DNA of 64,000 nucleotides. Origin: Apoderus coryli. Lineage: Eukaryota; Arthropoda; Insecta; Coleoptera; Attelabidae. Under the pieces are notes generated by a model. That model made no database searches, was not told the origin of the DNA, and saw only the letters and a program-made list of their open reading frames with translations. The stretch covers positions 35,231,715 to 35,295,714 of the forward strand of contig OU452200.1 of the NCBI GenBank assembly GCA_911728435.2. Reading direction: 5' to 3'. Positions 33,201-44,455 of this stretch are shown here, piece by piece. The translations under genes and the position numbers were made by a program. Each line of letters begins with the position of its first letter. Position 1 is the stretch's first letter.

Positions 33201-36200
33201 GACCCACCCCATTCCATGAGAAACAACCCCATGGAAAACACTGCCTTTACCTGTGGGTGTAACGTATTTGGGATGAAACCTTGGATTGATTGGCCGTCTT
33301 ATATGCTTCATTCTATCAAAATTGAAAATTTTATAACGCGTTTCATCGCTAAATAATACTTTTTCCCAATCGTCTACTGTCCAATTTAAATGTCCACGTG
33401 CAAATTCAAGCCTAGCCACTCCATTTCTTGCAGCTTTTTAGCCGGGCGTCTACTAAATAACTTTGCGTCTGCCAACCTTCTCTGAACTGTCAGTGGACTA
33501 TCCTCAATTTCGGGAATTTCAGCAATTATTCTAGGTGCAGATATCCAAGGATCGTTTTGGGAAATACTTTTAAGGCGTCTGTCTGTCCTAGTTGTTGTTT
33601 TTCTCGAGCTTGCCGATTTCGGTATATTCTCTAAATGTCCCCTTTCATTGTAACTTGAAATTATTTTGGAAAAGCTGTCTCTGGGTAAAAACAAACCGTC
33701 TTACAATTGGGCTTGTATTGTACCTTACAAGTGTGCAATCACTACTCTCTGTTTTAATTCTTTCGAAATTGGAATACCGCTTGGCATGATTAATCCAGCA
33801 CAGAAATATGAATTAAACAAAAAATAAGCTCAGCAAAAATATTTGAACCTTTACTGTGACTAAAACCTTTCTTTTTTAGGCAAATATTAAAATGTTGCTT
33901 TACTTTTGACGCATTACAATATTGTATTAAAAGTTTACGTCAATACCAGTTCATTTGTTTTGATTGTTGGAAAAAGCTGTTGCCGTCGATAATAGCAGGC
34001 TACGTTGATATTTAAGACACGACGTATTTAAATACGATATCATGCATTTAATATTATAAAATCGAGATTTGTCTAATTTTTCGAAAGTGTTGCTCTACTT
34101 TTGTCCAATAGTGTACATAAACTCAGGACAACCTGAGCGGGGTGAGATTTTAATTGAGGTACATATAGATGACATTATGTCCCTCCAGGAATTTAACAGC
34201 TTTAGAGCTTTTTGAAACACTTTCCATTTCAAAACTGATAAGTCAAGTACGTTAATAAATAGAATATTGAATAAACTAAAGATCAACTTGTGATTCCAGG
34301 TTTACTTTTGTGGAATTAAAATTTATCGTTCATTCTGAACAATTCCATATGTTTGGCAGACACGAGGATGGTATGTTTCAATTCTTACTTGGTCATGATC
34401 AAATACTTCCGGTATACTGTTGCCAATAAAGGTCAATGGTGTATTAACTGGTACATTTTCTGCTACTTCACACTCATAAATCGTACTTTTGAAAGTCGGC
34501 GTTTCATCGTTCACATCTGTGATAATAATCGTCACTTCTGTTACTGTTGAGGGTGGTGGTCTACCTCCAAACTCGGTAGCCTGAAATAAATAGTGTACAT
34601 ATCAGTAAAGTATTTAAATTCGAATTTCTATATTCGGCGGTAACCGTCGCACCTCAGGCGATGAAGGGAAGTCCTGGATTAGAGAAAGTCAGAAAAATTT
34701 TTCACCGACAGAATGCAAAACATATTAAGTATGCTTTGGGGGAATTGTGTTACTCCAACTATGACTATGCTGCAAATGGAAGCTTATAAGAATTGTATAT
34801 AGCTACTTTAATGTTCTTTTTCAACGATTTTCCTATTTATTTTTGTTTGTGTTCTACAGGTATGTGTGCATTACTTTTTCAATAAGATTTATATGCCAGC
34901 CAACCTTCGTAAGTTCAAATTTAATTAATAAAAATAAAACGATGTTCGCTGTACCTACTTAAATAAAGCAATTGATTGAAAATGAGAAATTTTGTATTAC
35001 TTACTTTTATTTGTACCACACATGTGGCAGAACCTAACGGCAACGCTTCTCTATCTAAAGCCGCGGCTGTCACTACCACGCCTGTATTTTTGTCTATTGA
35101 AAACATATTGGAGATCACGTCGGTTCTATTATTTGATGCCACTAGTGAATAATGAACAGGATTATTTATACCTCGATCGCCATCAACAGCCGTCACTGAA
35201 ATATTAAAATTAAAAAAAAACAGACATACAATCAATTTCAAACTATAAAACTTACCCTGTAGTACCGAAGTGCCTACCGCACTATTTTCCGGTATCCTTG
35301 CTATAGGTGTGACTCTAACAAACTCTGGTGGTTGATCTTCTACATCCACAATTTTAACCAATAAAATTGCAGTTCCAGTATTTACTCGACCCTCTTTTGC
35401 TCTATCGACTGCTAAAATCTTCAGTTGGTGTATAGTTTGTTGCTCATAATCTAATGAACCTAAAGGATTACATTTGGTTTAGATTGCTTCGTAATTTGCT
35501 AATTTGGTATTATTGAGGATTTTCTTCAGCAATAAGTGGTAGTCATTGGTGTTACTAACAAAATTGTAAAGAAGAAAAAGAAATACTCGTCTTAGGTAAT
35601 GAATTCACTCTTGCTCAAAATACAACTGGAATTGGTTTTCCAATATATCACTGTCTTTTATAATCTTACCGACTTATTGAATGACCTGTTATTTGTGGAA
35701 ATAAGTCTTTGACGTCACGGAGTAACTACTACAGGTAACTAAAATAAACTTACCTCCTAATTACGTTACATTTTTTGCTAAGTATTAAAGTTATCATTGA
35801 TTTCTCACCAATGAGTCTAACAACTGCTTTTTCCCCCGCTGTACTGACACTAAACAAACTTCTATCGCTATCCTGATCTAAATGGTAGACAACTTGTCCG
35901 TACGGTCCTTCATCTGCATCTGTAGCCTCCAAAGTTGTTATGACACCCGCAGAAGCATCTTCACGAATTGCTATTGAAGGCTGATGGTTTCTAAAGATCG
36001 GTGTATTATCATTAACGTCTTCAACTAGAAGTAACATACTTTGAGTCACGAAATTGCCTTGGCCTAGATGGCCGTCCGTAAGAGTTAGCACGAAAGCGTA
36101 CTCGTCTTTTTCCTGAAATTTTTTTTTTTTAGTGAAAATTATTAATTCAGAAAATAAATTCGTTCAAATTAATTTCGTACCTCTCGGTCCAGCAATTTTG

Positions 36201-37356
36201 TTAAATACACATTGGCCTCTGTGTTGGAGATATTTTCTACATTCAGTATGTCAGTTCCAGGAGTTGATTTGACTCCAAACTGTAATTCATCTCCGTCTGG
36301 GTCGTACCCTCTTAGCTTATAAATTAATGTACCTAAAATGTTATTAAAATAATTGAAACACTGTTTTGTTTGTCTTTTTTTTAATTAATAATGAGAGGCT
36401 TTGGATTATAAATTATCCACGCAATAGTCCAGACCTAGTCCCGAGTGATAATTATTTGTTCCCAAAAATGAAAAAAGAACTCCGTGGGAAGATATGTACG
36501 AGCGATGAAGAAAGTAGTTTCAGCGTATTTTTGGGCTAAAGAATCAACATTTTTTATAAAGATGTCAAGAAATTAATTGATGGGTTGCAGGTGAATATAT
36601 TGAAAAGCAAAATAAGATTGCATTTTTATTTTCTACCCTTGCCTCCTATTCTGCGGAAAAATAATGCCCCCTTGTACGTAAAACCATCCAGAACATGGGA
36701 TCTACCAATAAAAGTCTCAAAAATTGTTATTTTGCTTAAAAATGGGAAACGGAACAATTAAAGTCCTAGGATAACTTCAGCCTTGAGGCAAGAGGTTTAT
36801 TAGACCCTCGGAATCAAAAACCACAAAGCTTATCAAGATAGAAAAGAATGATTGCGCGTTACAGGCTTTTTCACAGGACATTACTTGGTGAGGTACTATT
36901 TCAACAAGATGAGATTAGATTCATTCACAAAAGATCTCTTTAGGTCAAAGTGAAGGACCTAAACGATCCCACTACAATCTACCTTGCTTCAAATAAAATA
37001 TGCCTTATTTATTTGTCTATGAGTATATTTTTCGCAATAATTTGAAACCTCATAAGTAGGTACCTATATTTCCTGTTAAAAATAGTTAATTTACAATTTT
37101 TATTTTGCTACATACCTATCGGAGTATCTGCACCTTCTTTTAGTCTTAGAACAATTTCACTTTGATCGTCTATAAGAAATTTTGGTGGTCTATTACTGCA
37201 ATGCACTAAATTAAAACTATTTAAAACTAATATTAGTAAAACATGCTTAAACTCAATTATTCGTTGAACACGTTTAAATTTGATTTTAACAAAATATCCA
37301 CAAAATGTCCGTAAACTGTTTTTAATTTTTTTATTTAAAAATATTGAGCGTGTCAT
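24285..37356 (-). CDS. Cad87A: Cadherin-87A/cadherin-23-like protocadherin, complete (23 exons)
   Basis: Exons on the minus strand: 37116-37356, 36181-36332, 35809-36112, 35256-35459, 35005-35195, 34389-34580, 31997-32391, 31656-31933, 29925-30238, 29544-29861, 28996-29269, 28674-28942, 28231-28616, 28010-28157, 27569-27826, 27314-27502, 27125-27257, 26903-27060, 25874-26436, 25618-25816, 25369-25564, 25168-25315, 24285-24447. All borders are GT-AG and phases agree. The sum is 5673 nt (1890 residues plus stop). A signal peptide (HVLLILVLNSFNLVHC) precedes NRPPKF. Fourteen cadherin repeats follow, with linkers such as VEDVNDNTPIF, ITDVNDETPTF and VEDVNDHAPQF. Then come a membrane-proximal domain, one membrane helix (FWLTATTLFLMLLLMLSLAL) and a tail with EGSNPIWLKAYENDW ending ETTEL, a class I PDZ ligand. 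Repeats 1-4 resemble CDH23; Cad99C is less likely because its cysteine-bearing first repeat is absent. It should act in calcium-dependent adhesion at apical membranes. Exon 20 uses an acceptor at 25817; the nearer AG would give a stop. Confidence 0.88.
25043..25150 (+). mobile_element. LINE C-terminal scrap in a cadherin intron
   Basis: Frame reads GHCRMRKHMARLNLEETHEC then NFCRENSKTPELL, resembling the post-RNase H knuckle region (GHxPxxxHLxxM...CxxC) of the LINE fragment at 11190-11330. The rest of the intron between the last two exons of the tail (24448-25167) has nothing else recognisable. Confidence 0.5.
26600..26790 (+). mobile_element. Mariner-like transposase scrap in a cadherin intron
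   Basis: The frame reads QYFDETLSDRWIGRKGRMEW and then RGYLKTKIYKTQRRGQE, matching the C-terminal YLDETFPGRWIGRRG...WGYLK block of insect mariner-like transposases. One frameshift near SPDL is apparent. It is related to the scrap at 11455. Confidence 0.6.
30367..31560 (+). mobile_element. LTR-retrotransposon end (LTR plus primer-binding site) in a cadherin intron
   Basis: This GC-richer block lies in the intron 30239-31655. It starts TGTAACGAAGTTAC. It has a TATA box (GGGGTATAAAAG, TATAAAA at 30485-30491) followed by initiator-like sequence, an internal repeat array, and AATAAA at 31402-31407. About 130 bp further on is TGGCGCCCGA at 31536-31545, a typical tRNA primer-binding site complementary to a tRNA CCA end. 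This order (TATA, polyadenylation signal, primer site) is that of a 5' LTR and start of the leader. No gag, pol or env sequence and no second LTR is present. The exact right LTR border and any target duplication could not be fixed. Confidence 0.65.
30600..31240 (+). repeat. Nine-unit repeat array inside the LTR
   Basis: The core GGAAGCCCTGCGTAGGCGGA (with variants) starts near 30621, 30709, 30773, 30858, 30922, 31009, 31072, 31142 and 31204. Spacing alternates about 87 and 64 bp for the first seven units, so the higher-order unit is about 151 bp, with core types ending ACACCCAGC and AC(A/G)TCTCACCCC taking turns. The last two units are more diverged. The array lies between the TATA box and the polyadenylation signal, so it would be transcribed. 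Confidence 0.8.
32488..34113 (-). mobile_element. Tc1-type element, copy 1, in a cadherin intron
   Basis: The inverted ends are CACTATTGGACAAAAtTAGA and TTGCTCTACTTTTGTCCAAT-AGTG, flanked by TA at 32486-32487 and 34114-34115. The minus strand encodes a broken transposase: SYNERGHLENIPKSASSRKT (helix-turn-helix region), then FARGHLNWTVDDWEKVLFSD with ETRYKIF (catalytic Asp block) and HIRRPINPRF, then decayed C-terminal sequence with stops. Copy 2 is at 44828-46320. It is antisense-neutral to the host gene (same strand as the cadherin), within the 1997-bp intron 32392-34388. Confidence 0.88.
36396..36660 (+). mobile_element. Mariner transposase C-terminal relic in a cadherin intron
   Basis: The frame reads NSPDLVPSDNYLFPKMKKEL then RGKICTSDEESSF and KLIDGLQ, the end of a mariner (mauritiana/irritans-type) transposase with the third catalytic Asp in SPDLxPSD. 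The 3' stretch 'gcatttttattttctacc' matches the ends of the relics at 49545 and 53040. Confidence 0.7.
36830..36950 (+). mobile_element. LINE C-terminal scrap in a cadherin intron
   Basis: The frame reads LRVTGFFTGHYLVRYYFNKM, parallel to LRRITGLFTGHHPVKYHLKK of the LINE fragment at 11195-11260, and so derives from the same or a sister family. The cysteine knuckle that should follow is lost. Confidence 0.6.
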
Positions 37357-37599
37357 TATTTTCTGTTATTCTCGATGTTTTCAAAACCAGTCATTAGTGA
37401 AAATCCTTGCTGTTCGAACACCTGGAAAATTAATTCATGAAAAATAAAAATCAGAGGAAATTATTTCAAAAGTGTGGGTGTTAAATCAGATACAAGTTTT
37501 GATCAAATCAAAATACACTCATCAGCAACAGCATCAAAAACAAAATAGATTTGGGTCAAAGAAGAATTGTAACCCTCTGTTGCAAAGATCGCAGCTCAG

Positions 37600-37790
37600 T
37601 ATTACTGTTTTATATAGGGTGTTCCACGATGACCTTTGGCAGTCTGTTTCTAGTCGATTGGAACAATTCTCCGGTTTCTCTTTCAAGCGACAATTCCAAG
37701 CAATTGACTATTGTCATGACAAACTATTAACAGAGGTTATAAAGAGGCATGGTTATAGTATTTAGCAATCTAAGATAGAAAAATATATTT
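37600..37790. other. Upstream flank of the cadherin gene with a small element terminus
   Basis: TATAGGGTGTTCCACGATGA at 37613 resembles the TACAGGGTGTYC termini of the foldback family, followed by 150 bp with no match that I can see. The cadherin promoter should lie between here and 37357, but no core elements stand out. Confidence 0.3.
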
Positions 37791-38940
37791 TTTTTTATTT
37801 GTTTAATGTCGCATCAACCCTATAGGTTATTAGCGACGGCACAGTTTACATTATATATACACGTATACAACATATGTCTATGCGTAAATAATATTGGTAA
37901 CATATACAAATTTACAATTATTTATGGTTTAGATTAAGCACAGATAAGAATATACATATTTTAGAGAGATATTTTTCTTTACTAAGTAGTTCTTCTATAT
38001 TTTTTGGAAGATCTAATGTGATTCTATGTTGCTTGGTTTCTTGACCTTCGGTGAGTATATGTTGGATGGTTAATTCTGAGTCACAGGGGCCACATTTTGG
38101 TTTATCGTCTTTGGTAATTAAGAATTCGTGGGTCAGTTTTGTGTGACCTATTCTTAACCTTGTTAAGGTTACTTGCTGTTTTCTATTTTCGGGTGTAGAA
38201 TTCCATGGTTTTGTAGATTTTTTAATTTTGAATAATTTAGATTGTGATTGGTTCCATTGATTCTGCCATTTCTCATATGCTTTTATTTTCATGAAGGATT
38301 TTACATCTGTAGACATAGCCTGCCGGATTGTAATTGCTTGTTCATTTGTTATGGCATCCTTTGCAGCAAGGTCTGCTTGTTCATTGCCTGGTATGCCAAT
38401 ATGAGAAGGTATCCAAACAAATATGACGTTCTTTCCTATACGGTCACAATCTTGAAGCGTTTCTCTGATTTGGATTGCAATTGGGTTTTTAGGATATAAT
38501 TATTGTAGGTTATCTATGGAACTTAGTGAGTCGGTAAGAATAAGGAAATTTAAGGAGTTAGAGTGTATGATGTATCGAACGGCTTGTAAAATTGCTGCAG
38601 TGAAATTACTTGAGTTTGGGTGCAGTTTATATGTTCCTATTGTGTTGTCTTGGTATATAATTGTGGAAATTGTTCAGAATGTTGCTTAATTGGGATTTTA
38701 TTATTGTTGGATTCGTATCTGATTTCTTAAATTCTAATAGCGATGTGTTGCAGACTACTGTGGGAATTGTCCATGGCGGAATATTTCGGTTAGTGGTGAA
38801 GAAAGTTTTTGGGATCGATATTTGTAAATCATCAAGACTCTCTTTAATTCTGACATGATAAGGACGTTTTGATTTAGGTTTTGAATTAAATAAATTTAAA
38901 AATCTGTTGCGTATGATGTTGTCAGATATTTTCTTCTCAA
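37791..38940 (-). mobile_element. 5'-truncated I-type LINE: RNase H and C-terminal region
   Basis: On the minus strand, RNase H motifs appear as FLILTDSLSSIDNLQ and then VIFVWIPSHIGIPGNEQADL. They are followed by a 132-codon frame (37918-38316) with LTRLRIGHTKLTHEFLITKD and a CGPCDSELTIQHIL knuckle. The reverse transcriptase is missing and stops occur in the RNase H part. The 3' UTR faces left and includes GTCGCATCAACCCTATAGGT near 37806. Confidence 0.75.
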
Positions 38941-39715
38941 TGTTAACGGTAGTTCGCCGGCTTCACAGTAAATGCTTTCAACAGGGCTCGTACAGTAATA
39001 GAAAAATATGAAATTACCAATATTTCAATAACTACAAATTTCCCAATTTGGAAAAAAATTAGTTTTGAAGGTTTTCTCAATTTCATTATTTTTAATCTTA
39101 TTTTTTGAGCACCCAGTATTAATAATTATCAAACCATTATCCAATATCCAACAAGGATCTATATGACACCATTTTGAAAGCATTTTATAGTCGAATATTG
39201 TTCCTATCGACAGTACTATTATTTTCAAAATTACTTTCCGCGAAATTGATTGTCGCAATTCATCCTTGGACACCCTGTTTAACTTTTCTGTAGATTTAAT
39301 TATTTTTCTCTTGCTTTTTTTGCATAAATCACATGGTCACTAGACTCACACCAGGTCAAAATAATCACGATAATAATAGTAATAATGGTCATCGTCCTTT
39401 ATTTCGCTCTTGTTTCCTACAGACATAAATAAACAATAACTAACTACAACCCAGCCAACATCAGCGATTCACTTCACAGAGCATAACGGAGGAAGTTTTT
39501 ATTTTTATTACATTTTTCCACAAATACACATATTTTTTTTTAAATGTTTGTGTTTTCTTTAGACAAAATAATAAATGCGACATCTCAGAATAAAGTTGAC
39601 TAAAATGTCAAAGTTCGAGAGCAACTATTCATATTGTGAGCCTTGGCAACACATTTTACATTAGTCGATAGAGCAATATTTGTATTATTTACAATTATTT
39701 GAAAATTGTGTAAAA
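38941..39715. other. No gene supported; spacer before a mariner relic
   Basis: Contains GGACACCCTGTTTAAC near 39269, resembling a foldback-family terminus, and AT-rich DNA. The 5' part of the mariner at 39716 should extend to its left, but its terminal repeat is not clear. Confidence 0.4.
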
Positions 39716-39931
39716 ATGGAATTAACTCGTCAACATTTCCGTGCGATGATTTATTACGACTTTCGATGTGGATTATCAGGACAACAATGTATCGATCAAC
39801 GAACTTCTACATTTTGCGATGAAGCCCCATCCTTTGCCACTGTGAAACGCTGGTATAACGATTTTAATCATGGCCGTCAATGTCTCACTGGCGAACTTTG
39901 TCAATGTCATTCAAAATCACGGGGGTTACCC
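39716..39931 (+). mobile_element. Mariner transposase N-terminus, cut off by a LINE
   Basis: The ATG at 39716 opens MELTRQHFRAMIYYDFRCGL then DEAPSFATVKRWYNDFNHGR, the bipartite helix-turn-helix DNA-binding domain of mauritiana-type mariners. At about 39931, after CQCHSKSR, the sequence switches to a LINE. The catalytic domain is not found on the far side, so the rest of the element was deleted or never inserted here. Confidence 0.75.
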
Positions 39932-41637
39932 TGAGCGGGTGCATATGTTGAGTCGGATACCGATGCAGCCTAGCTCCTTTTTTATGTTGCCTATCTCGGA
40001 GTTTGAGGTCCTGGAGACCATTCTCCACTTAAAACACTCGGGCAGTGTTGATATGTTTGACTGCAGCAGTTTCTTTGTGAAGGAATATGCACAAATATAG
40101 TTAAGCCTTTAGTGCACATCTTCAATTTCTGTTTGTGCGGCGGCATTTTCCCTGAGCCATTCAAGTTGACTAGAGTTATCCCTGTATTTAAAAAGGGTGA
40201 CATTGATAATGCTTCTGATTACCGACCGATATCTATAGTTCCTATATTTGGAAAAATTTTTGAGATTATATTAAAACAAAATCTAACTTCTTTTTTGGAA
40301 GCGAATAACCTTTTGTGTCTTGGACAGTTTGGTTTCAGGGGTGGTCGGTCCACAGTTCAGGCGGTGGCTCGTGTGGTGTCTGACATAGTCGAGGGCCTGG
40401 AGAGATGTGAATTTATTAATCTCACCTTATGTGATCTGAGCAAGGTCTTTGACTGTGTGCCTCATGAAGTTCTTCTGACCAAGCTTTCTCGATATGGTGT
40501 GCGGGGACTCTCGTTGCAGCTGCTGCGGTCGTACCTGATTGGCAGAGGACAGACAGTGGCTCTTCGGTCGGAGCTGTCTGAGGTGAAGGTATTAACGAGT
40601 GGAGTGCCCCAGGGCTCTGTGTTGGGTCCGTTGCTCTTTGTCGTTTATATTAACGACCTATATCTATAGTTATTTGAATCCTGGAAGGGTCACTCTTTAT
40701 GCTGATGATACCTCTTTGGTGTGTTATGGGAGCAGTGTTTCACAGCTCGAAGGTCGTGCGGGGCACCTTGAGGGAGTTGCGAATGGCTGGTTCACTAGTA
40801 ATCTGCTGAAACTAAATATTGATAAGACCCAGAGACTTACATTTTCTAGTGCTGGTGGTCATGCTCGGGGACGAACAGCCAACTTATTGGGGATTATTGT
40901 TGATGATGCGCTTTGCTGGGCGTCGCACGTTGATTTTCTCAGCGGTAAGTTGTCTTCTCGTATTTACGTTATTAGGAGACTTAGACATTGTCTGAGTCAG
41001 TAAGCTCTGAGAACTGTTTATTTCTCACTGTTCCATTCTCATATTTCTTATGGAGTGAGTCTCTGGGGTAACTCGTCTTCGGCTATGCAAATATTTAGAG
41101 TGCAAAAAAAGGTGGTTCGCATTCTGGCAAATGCTGGATATCTAGAGCATTGCAAGCCGATTTTCAAGTCTCTCAATATAATGCCTCTCCCGTCTTTATA
41201 TATATATATATTACCAACTGCTTGAGATTCACAGATGTAAGCCCGATTTGTGTATTAACTCAACTTGTCATGAGTATGGTACGAGATCTGCGGACTTGGT
41301 ACGGGCTCGGCGATGGAGATTGACTAAGTCTGCAAAGAATTCCCTACAGATTCGGTTGTATAATGTACTTCCTCATAGGGTCCGGGCGTACAGTTCGGAA
41401 ATGTTCAAAAGAACTATAAAATCATACTTGCTCAAGCATGCTTTTTATTCTGTGGAAGAATATTCCCAGGAAGTTGTATATTTTAGCAATTAGTCGCTTT
41501 TAATTTGTTTGTACCTATGTTACTTACACTTTCATGTTTTTTGTTGTAGATATAGTTTTTGTATTTTGACGTACTGCAATTGTTTTTTACAAAACGTAGT
41601 CAAGAAAGATTATTATTATTATTATTATTATTATTAT
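39932..41637 (+). mobile_element. Jockey/CR1-type LINE inserted in a mariner, frameshifted
   Basis: Reverse transcriptase blocks appear in order: FPEPFKLTRVIPVFKKGD, DYRPISIVPIFGKIFE, GQFGFRGGRSTVQAVA, SGVPQGSVLGPLLFVVYIND (first frame, 40112-40669). The catalytic YADDTSLVCYG is in the next frame (40599-41003), and the C-terminus runs to 41493. Frame changes near 40660 and 41000 inactivate it. The 3' end is an (ATT)n tract at 41609-41637. Confidence 0.85.
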
Positions 41638-42786
41638 CGACTGTTTATTTGACACAACGGAATGAACGGCGTTGTGCCATCATTGAGGAGATGCAGAAAC
41701 TGGAACAGCTCAATGCCACGGGATTACTTGGAAGGAAACAAAAGACATATTGCTGAATAAATAAATATTTCCAGTCTGAGTAGGTCTTTCTTGAAACAGA
41801 GACTCAAAAAATACGTATAGTTGTGTTCAGTCTACAAAATTTAGTACGATAATTGAAGATTTCTGTTACCTTAATCTTGAAAACCACTTTGTATAATTAT
41901 TATTAGTATCTAAATAAGACCAAATGATAATTTAAACAAATCAACTTTCTTTCCTGTGTCGCGTCGTTTTCTTTACAAATCAACAGGAAATCATATTTGT
42001 TGTCATTTTTACACGAATTCCAAAATATACACCAATGTTTTGTATTTTATAAAGTATTTCGAAGCTCACGTTGTCGATGTGAAAGAGTTGATGCAATAAT
42101 TTTTAATGAAGGAAGGTATTTCGAACTAGTGTTGTTCGTGTCGTAATAAAAACAAGACAAGCAGGTGTAATTTGAAATAAACTGTTTATGGGGGCCCGGA
42201 AATAACTGTGATATCCGTTCAACTTCTGGACGTGTACATCATGTTTTTGTTTGGAACTATTTTTTTCTGGTAGAAATGTTTGGCTGTCAAAATATCAGAA
42301 TTGTCATGTCATTTAAGTATAGTCAGTATAGTATTTATTGCCTAATTTAGCACGCAAACTTGAATAATCGTTTGTTATTTGACGGCGGTGCGGCGTTATA
42401 CGAAAATGGTCTCTAGTGATTTTACTGCGATTCGATATTTTAATAATTTTGATAATATGTTTTTAAAATAGTGCAACATTTGATTTGAACATAAAGGGAC
42501 AAGAGCAAATCTTTACCCCTAGTACGCATTTTTATGTTTTAAAGCGATTCTGCATTGCTTAGAATAAAATTTGATAAAAAACATGAAGATTGTATGATGA
42601 AAGTATCATTTAGAGTTTCAACTGTTTTCTTATTCACATTTTTGAGAGGATTGAACTACTGAATTCTTCTGGTGCAAAATATGAACCTTCACTTTACAAT
42701 GAAACTGTTAAAGTGGAGGAACACCTCTCTGCTTCTGTTATTGGAATTAATAATTATAAATTATGATAACAATTTTCAACAACATG
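41638..42786. other. No gene supported; unexplained short open frame at the left edge
   Basis: Directly after the LINE tail a frame reads LTQRNERRCAIIEEMQKLEQ then LNATGLLGRKQKTYC before a stop (to 41756), without a match that I recognise. It could be the far side of the LINE target, or chance. The rest is AT-rich and shows nothing. Confidence 0.4.
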
Positions 42787-43023
42787 CATGATTGTGCACT
42801 TATTTCTTAATCGATTTGAAAAATTCTTTTTGGATCATAGAAAGAACACTTTAACAGAGGTTTATATAGGAATAAAAATAAAATTTGTTAACATGTATAT
42901 TGACTTCAAAATAAATTTTTAAGAAATTTTATTTTTATTCCTATATAAACCTCTGTTAAAGTGTTCTCTCTATGATCCAAAAAGAATTTTTCAAATCGAT
43001 TAAGAAATAAGTGCACAATCATG
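42787..43023. repeat. Near-perfect hairpin with 104-bp arms
   Basis: The arm 42787-42890 (CATGATTGTGCACTTATTTC...) and its inverse at about 42920-43023 match at all but about two positions, separated by about 30 bp. No protein frame is seen. A transcript would fold into a long perfect stem, as in hairpin-RNA loci. No target duplication beyond ATG-like ambiguity was seen. A recently arisen MITE is the alternative. Confidence 0.85.
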
Positions 43024-43199
43024 AATGCCTTATACCTATATTTGGAGTCTGATCAAACAGCCTTAATAGTTTCTAAAATTTGACCTCATAAATTATAGAC
43101 AGTTCTGTTTTCAGGTGTTCTTGTCCAAATATCAGGGTACATAGTCAGTCAGATGGTGGTTTTAACGACTGGTGGAACATTATTTTTGATCATACAGAA

Positions 43200-44455
43200 A
43201 TAATAATAATAATAAGCTTTATTGCTCAACAGAATCTATCCATTTACAGAGCAATACATTAAATAGGAAATAAATTCGACAAATACTAACAACATTACAA
43301 GTTTACAAATTAGAATACAATTTAGCTTCATCTAAAATTCCCCTCAGTGGGGTGAAATGTACATCACACATCACATTATAACAATTTAACATAAAATATA
43401 TTGGAGCCTTCAACATTAGATTCGTTCGAGCCCTCGGGCAGTAAAAAGTGCTACAATGCCTACCGGACACACGCGGTATACAAAAATTAATTTGGGACAA
43501 CAACTCTGTGCAATCTATTTTATTGTTCAGCAGTCCGTGCAGGAAGGTAAGAGCCACAGTTGCCCTACGATATTCTAGGGACTCAATATGGAACCTACTT
43601 GTCAGATTGGTATACTCAATTCCTCTAGCAGGGTATACGTTATCACATTTATAAGCTAGGTATTTAAGAAATCTTCTCTGTACACGCTCTACAGACGACT
43701 TATGACTGACATAATAAGGATTCCAAACTAAACTACAATACTCCAACTTGGAACGCACAAACGCAAAGAATAGAGCCTTCAAGCATCCAATATCCGTGAA
43801 ACCTGCACAATTCCTGACTATAAAACCGTAGGACTTCATTGCATCCGCAACTTTACTCGCTATATGATCAACAAACGTTAATCGACAATCAAAGAAAACT
43901 CCAAGATCTCTCATGGCCGGAATAAATACGAGATAGTTCACAATTCCCAATCGAGTAATGATAATCGTGCATTATTAATCGTCGAGTATAAGTGACAATT
44001 TTACATTTTGAGGTGTTTAGCGGCAAGTAATTTCGAACACACCAGTCCTGAATCGAATCCAGGTCCGTCTGAAGCCTCACACAGTCCGACAAATTACGGA
44101 CACTTCTATATATTTGCAGGTCATCAGCGAACAAAAGACTTTTGCAATTTATAACATTTACAATATCATTAACAAATATGAGAAATAATAAGGGGCCAAG
44201 ATTAGACCCCTGAGGCACACCAGATGTCACTGTAAATTCATGTGAGCTAAAGCCATTACAGCACACAAACTGCTTTCTGTTAGACAGATATGACTTCATA
44301 AAACAGACAAGGTCCTCAGAGAAACCAAAACACGACAACTTACTAAGTAACACAGTAACACAGAGTGACAAATGGTCGCAATGATGGTCCAAGCTTTCCA
44401 AACCATTTTGATCATAGTTAAAATAGTGTCTTTCCAAAATATCTGGAAGTATCTA
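43200..44455 (-). mobile_element. 5'-truncated Jockey-superclade LINE, frameshifted
   Basis: On the minus strand, VTSGVPQGSNLGPLLFLIFV and the catalytic SLLFADDLQIYRS lie in 43889-44437. The C-terminal part (YGFIVRNCAGFTDIGCLKAL, YCSLVWNPYY) is in another frame at 43303-43950. The 3' end at 43200 is (AAT)n followed by AAGCTTTATTGCTCAACAGA, like the 15486 LINE. The two are related families about 28 kb apart, not recent copies of one element. Confidence 0.85.

Noticed and set aside
24285..37356. Assignment of the cadherin to Cad99C (PCDH15-like), first considered because of the PDZ-ligand tail
   Set aside because: The first repeat lacks the cysteine pair that I expect for Cad99C/PCDH15. The repeat count is 14 rather than 11, and the order of atypical linkers in repeats 1-4 follows CDH23/Cad87A.
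41609..41637. ATT microsatellite as an independent repeat
   Set aside because: It sits at the 3' end of the LINE at 39932 and is best read as that element's tail.
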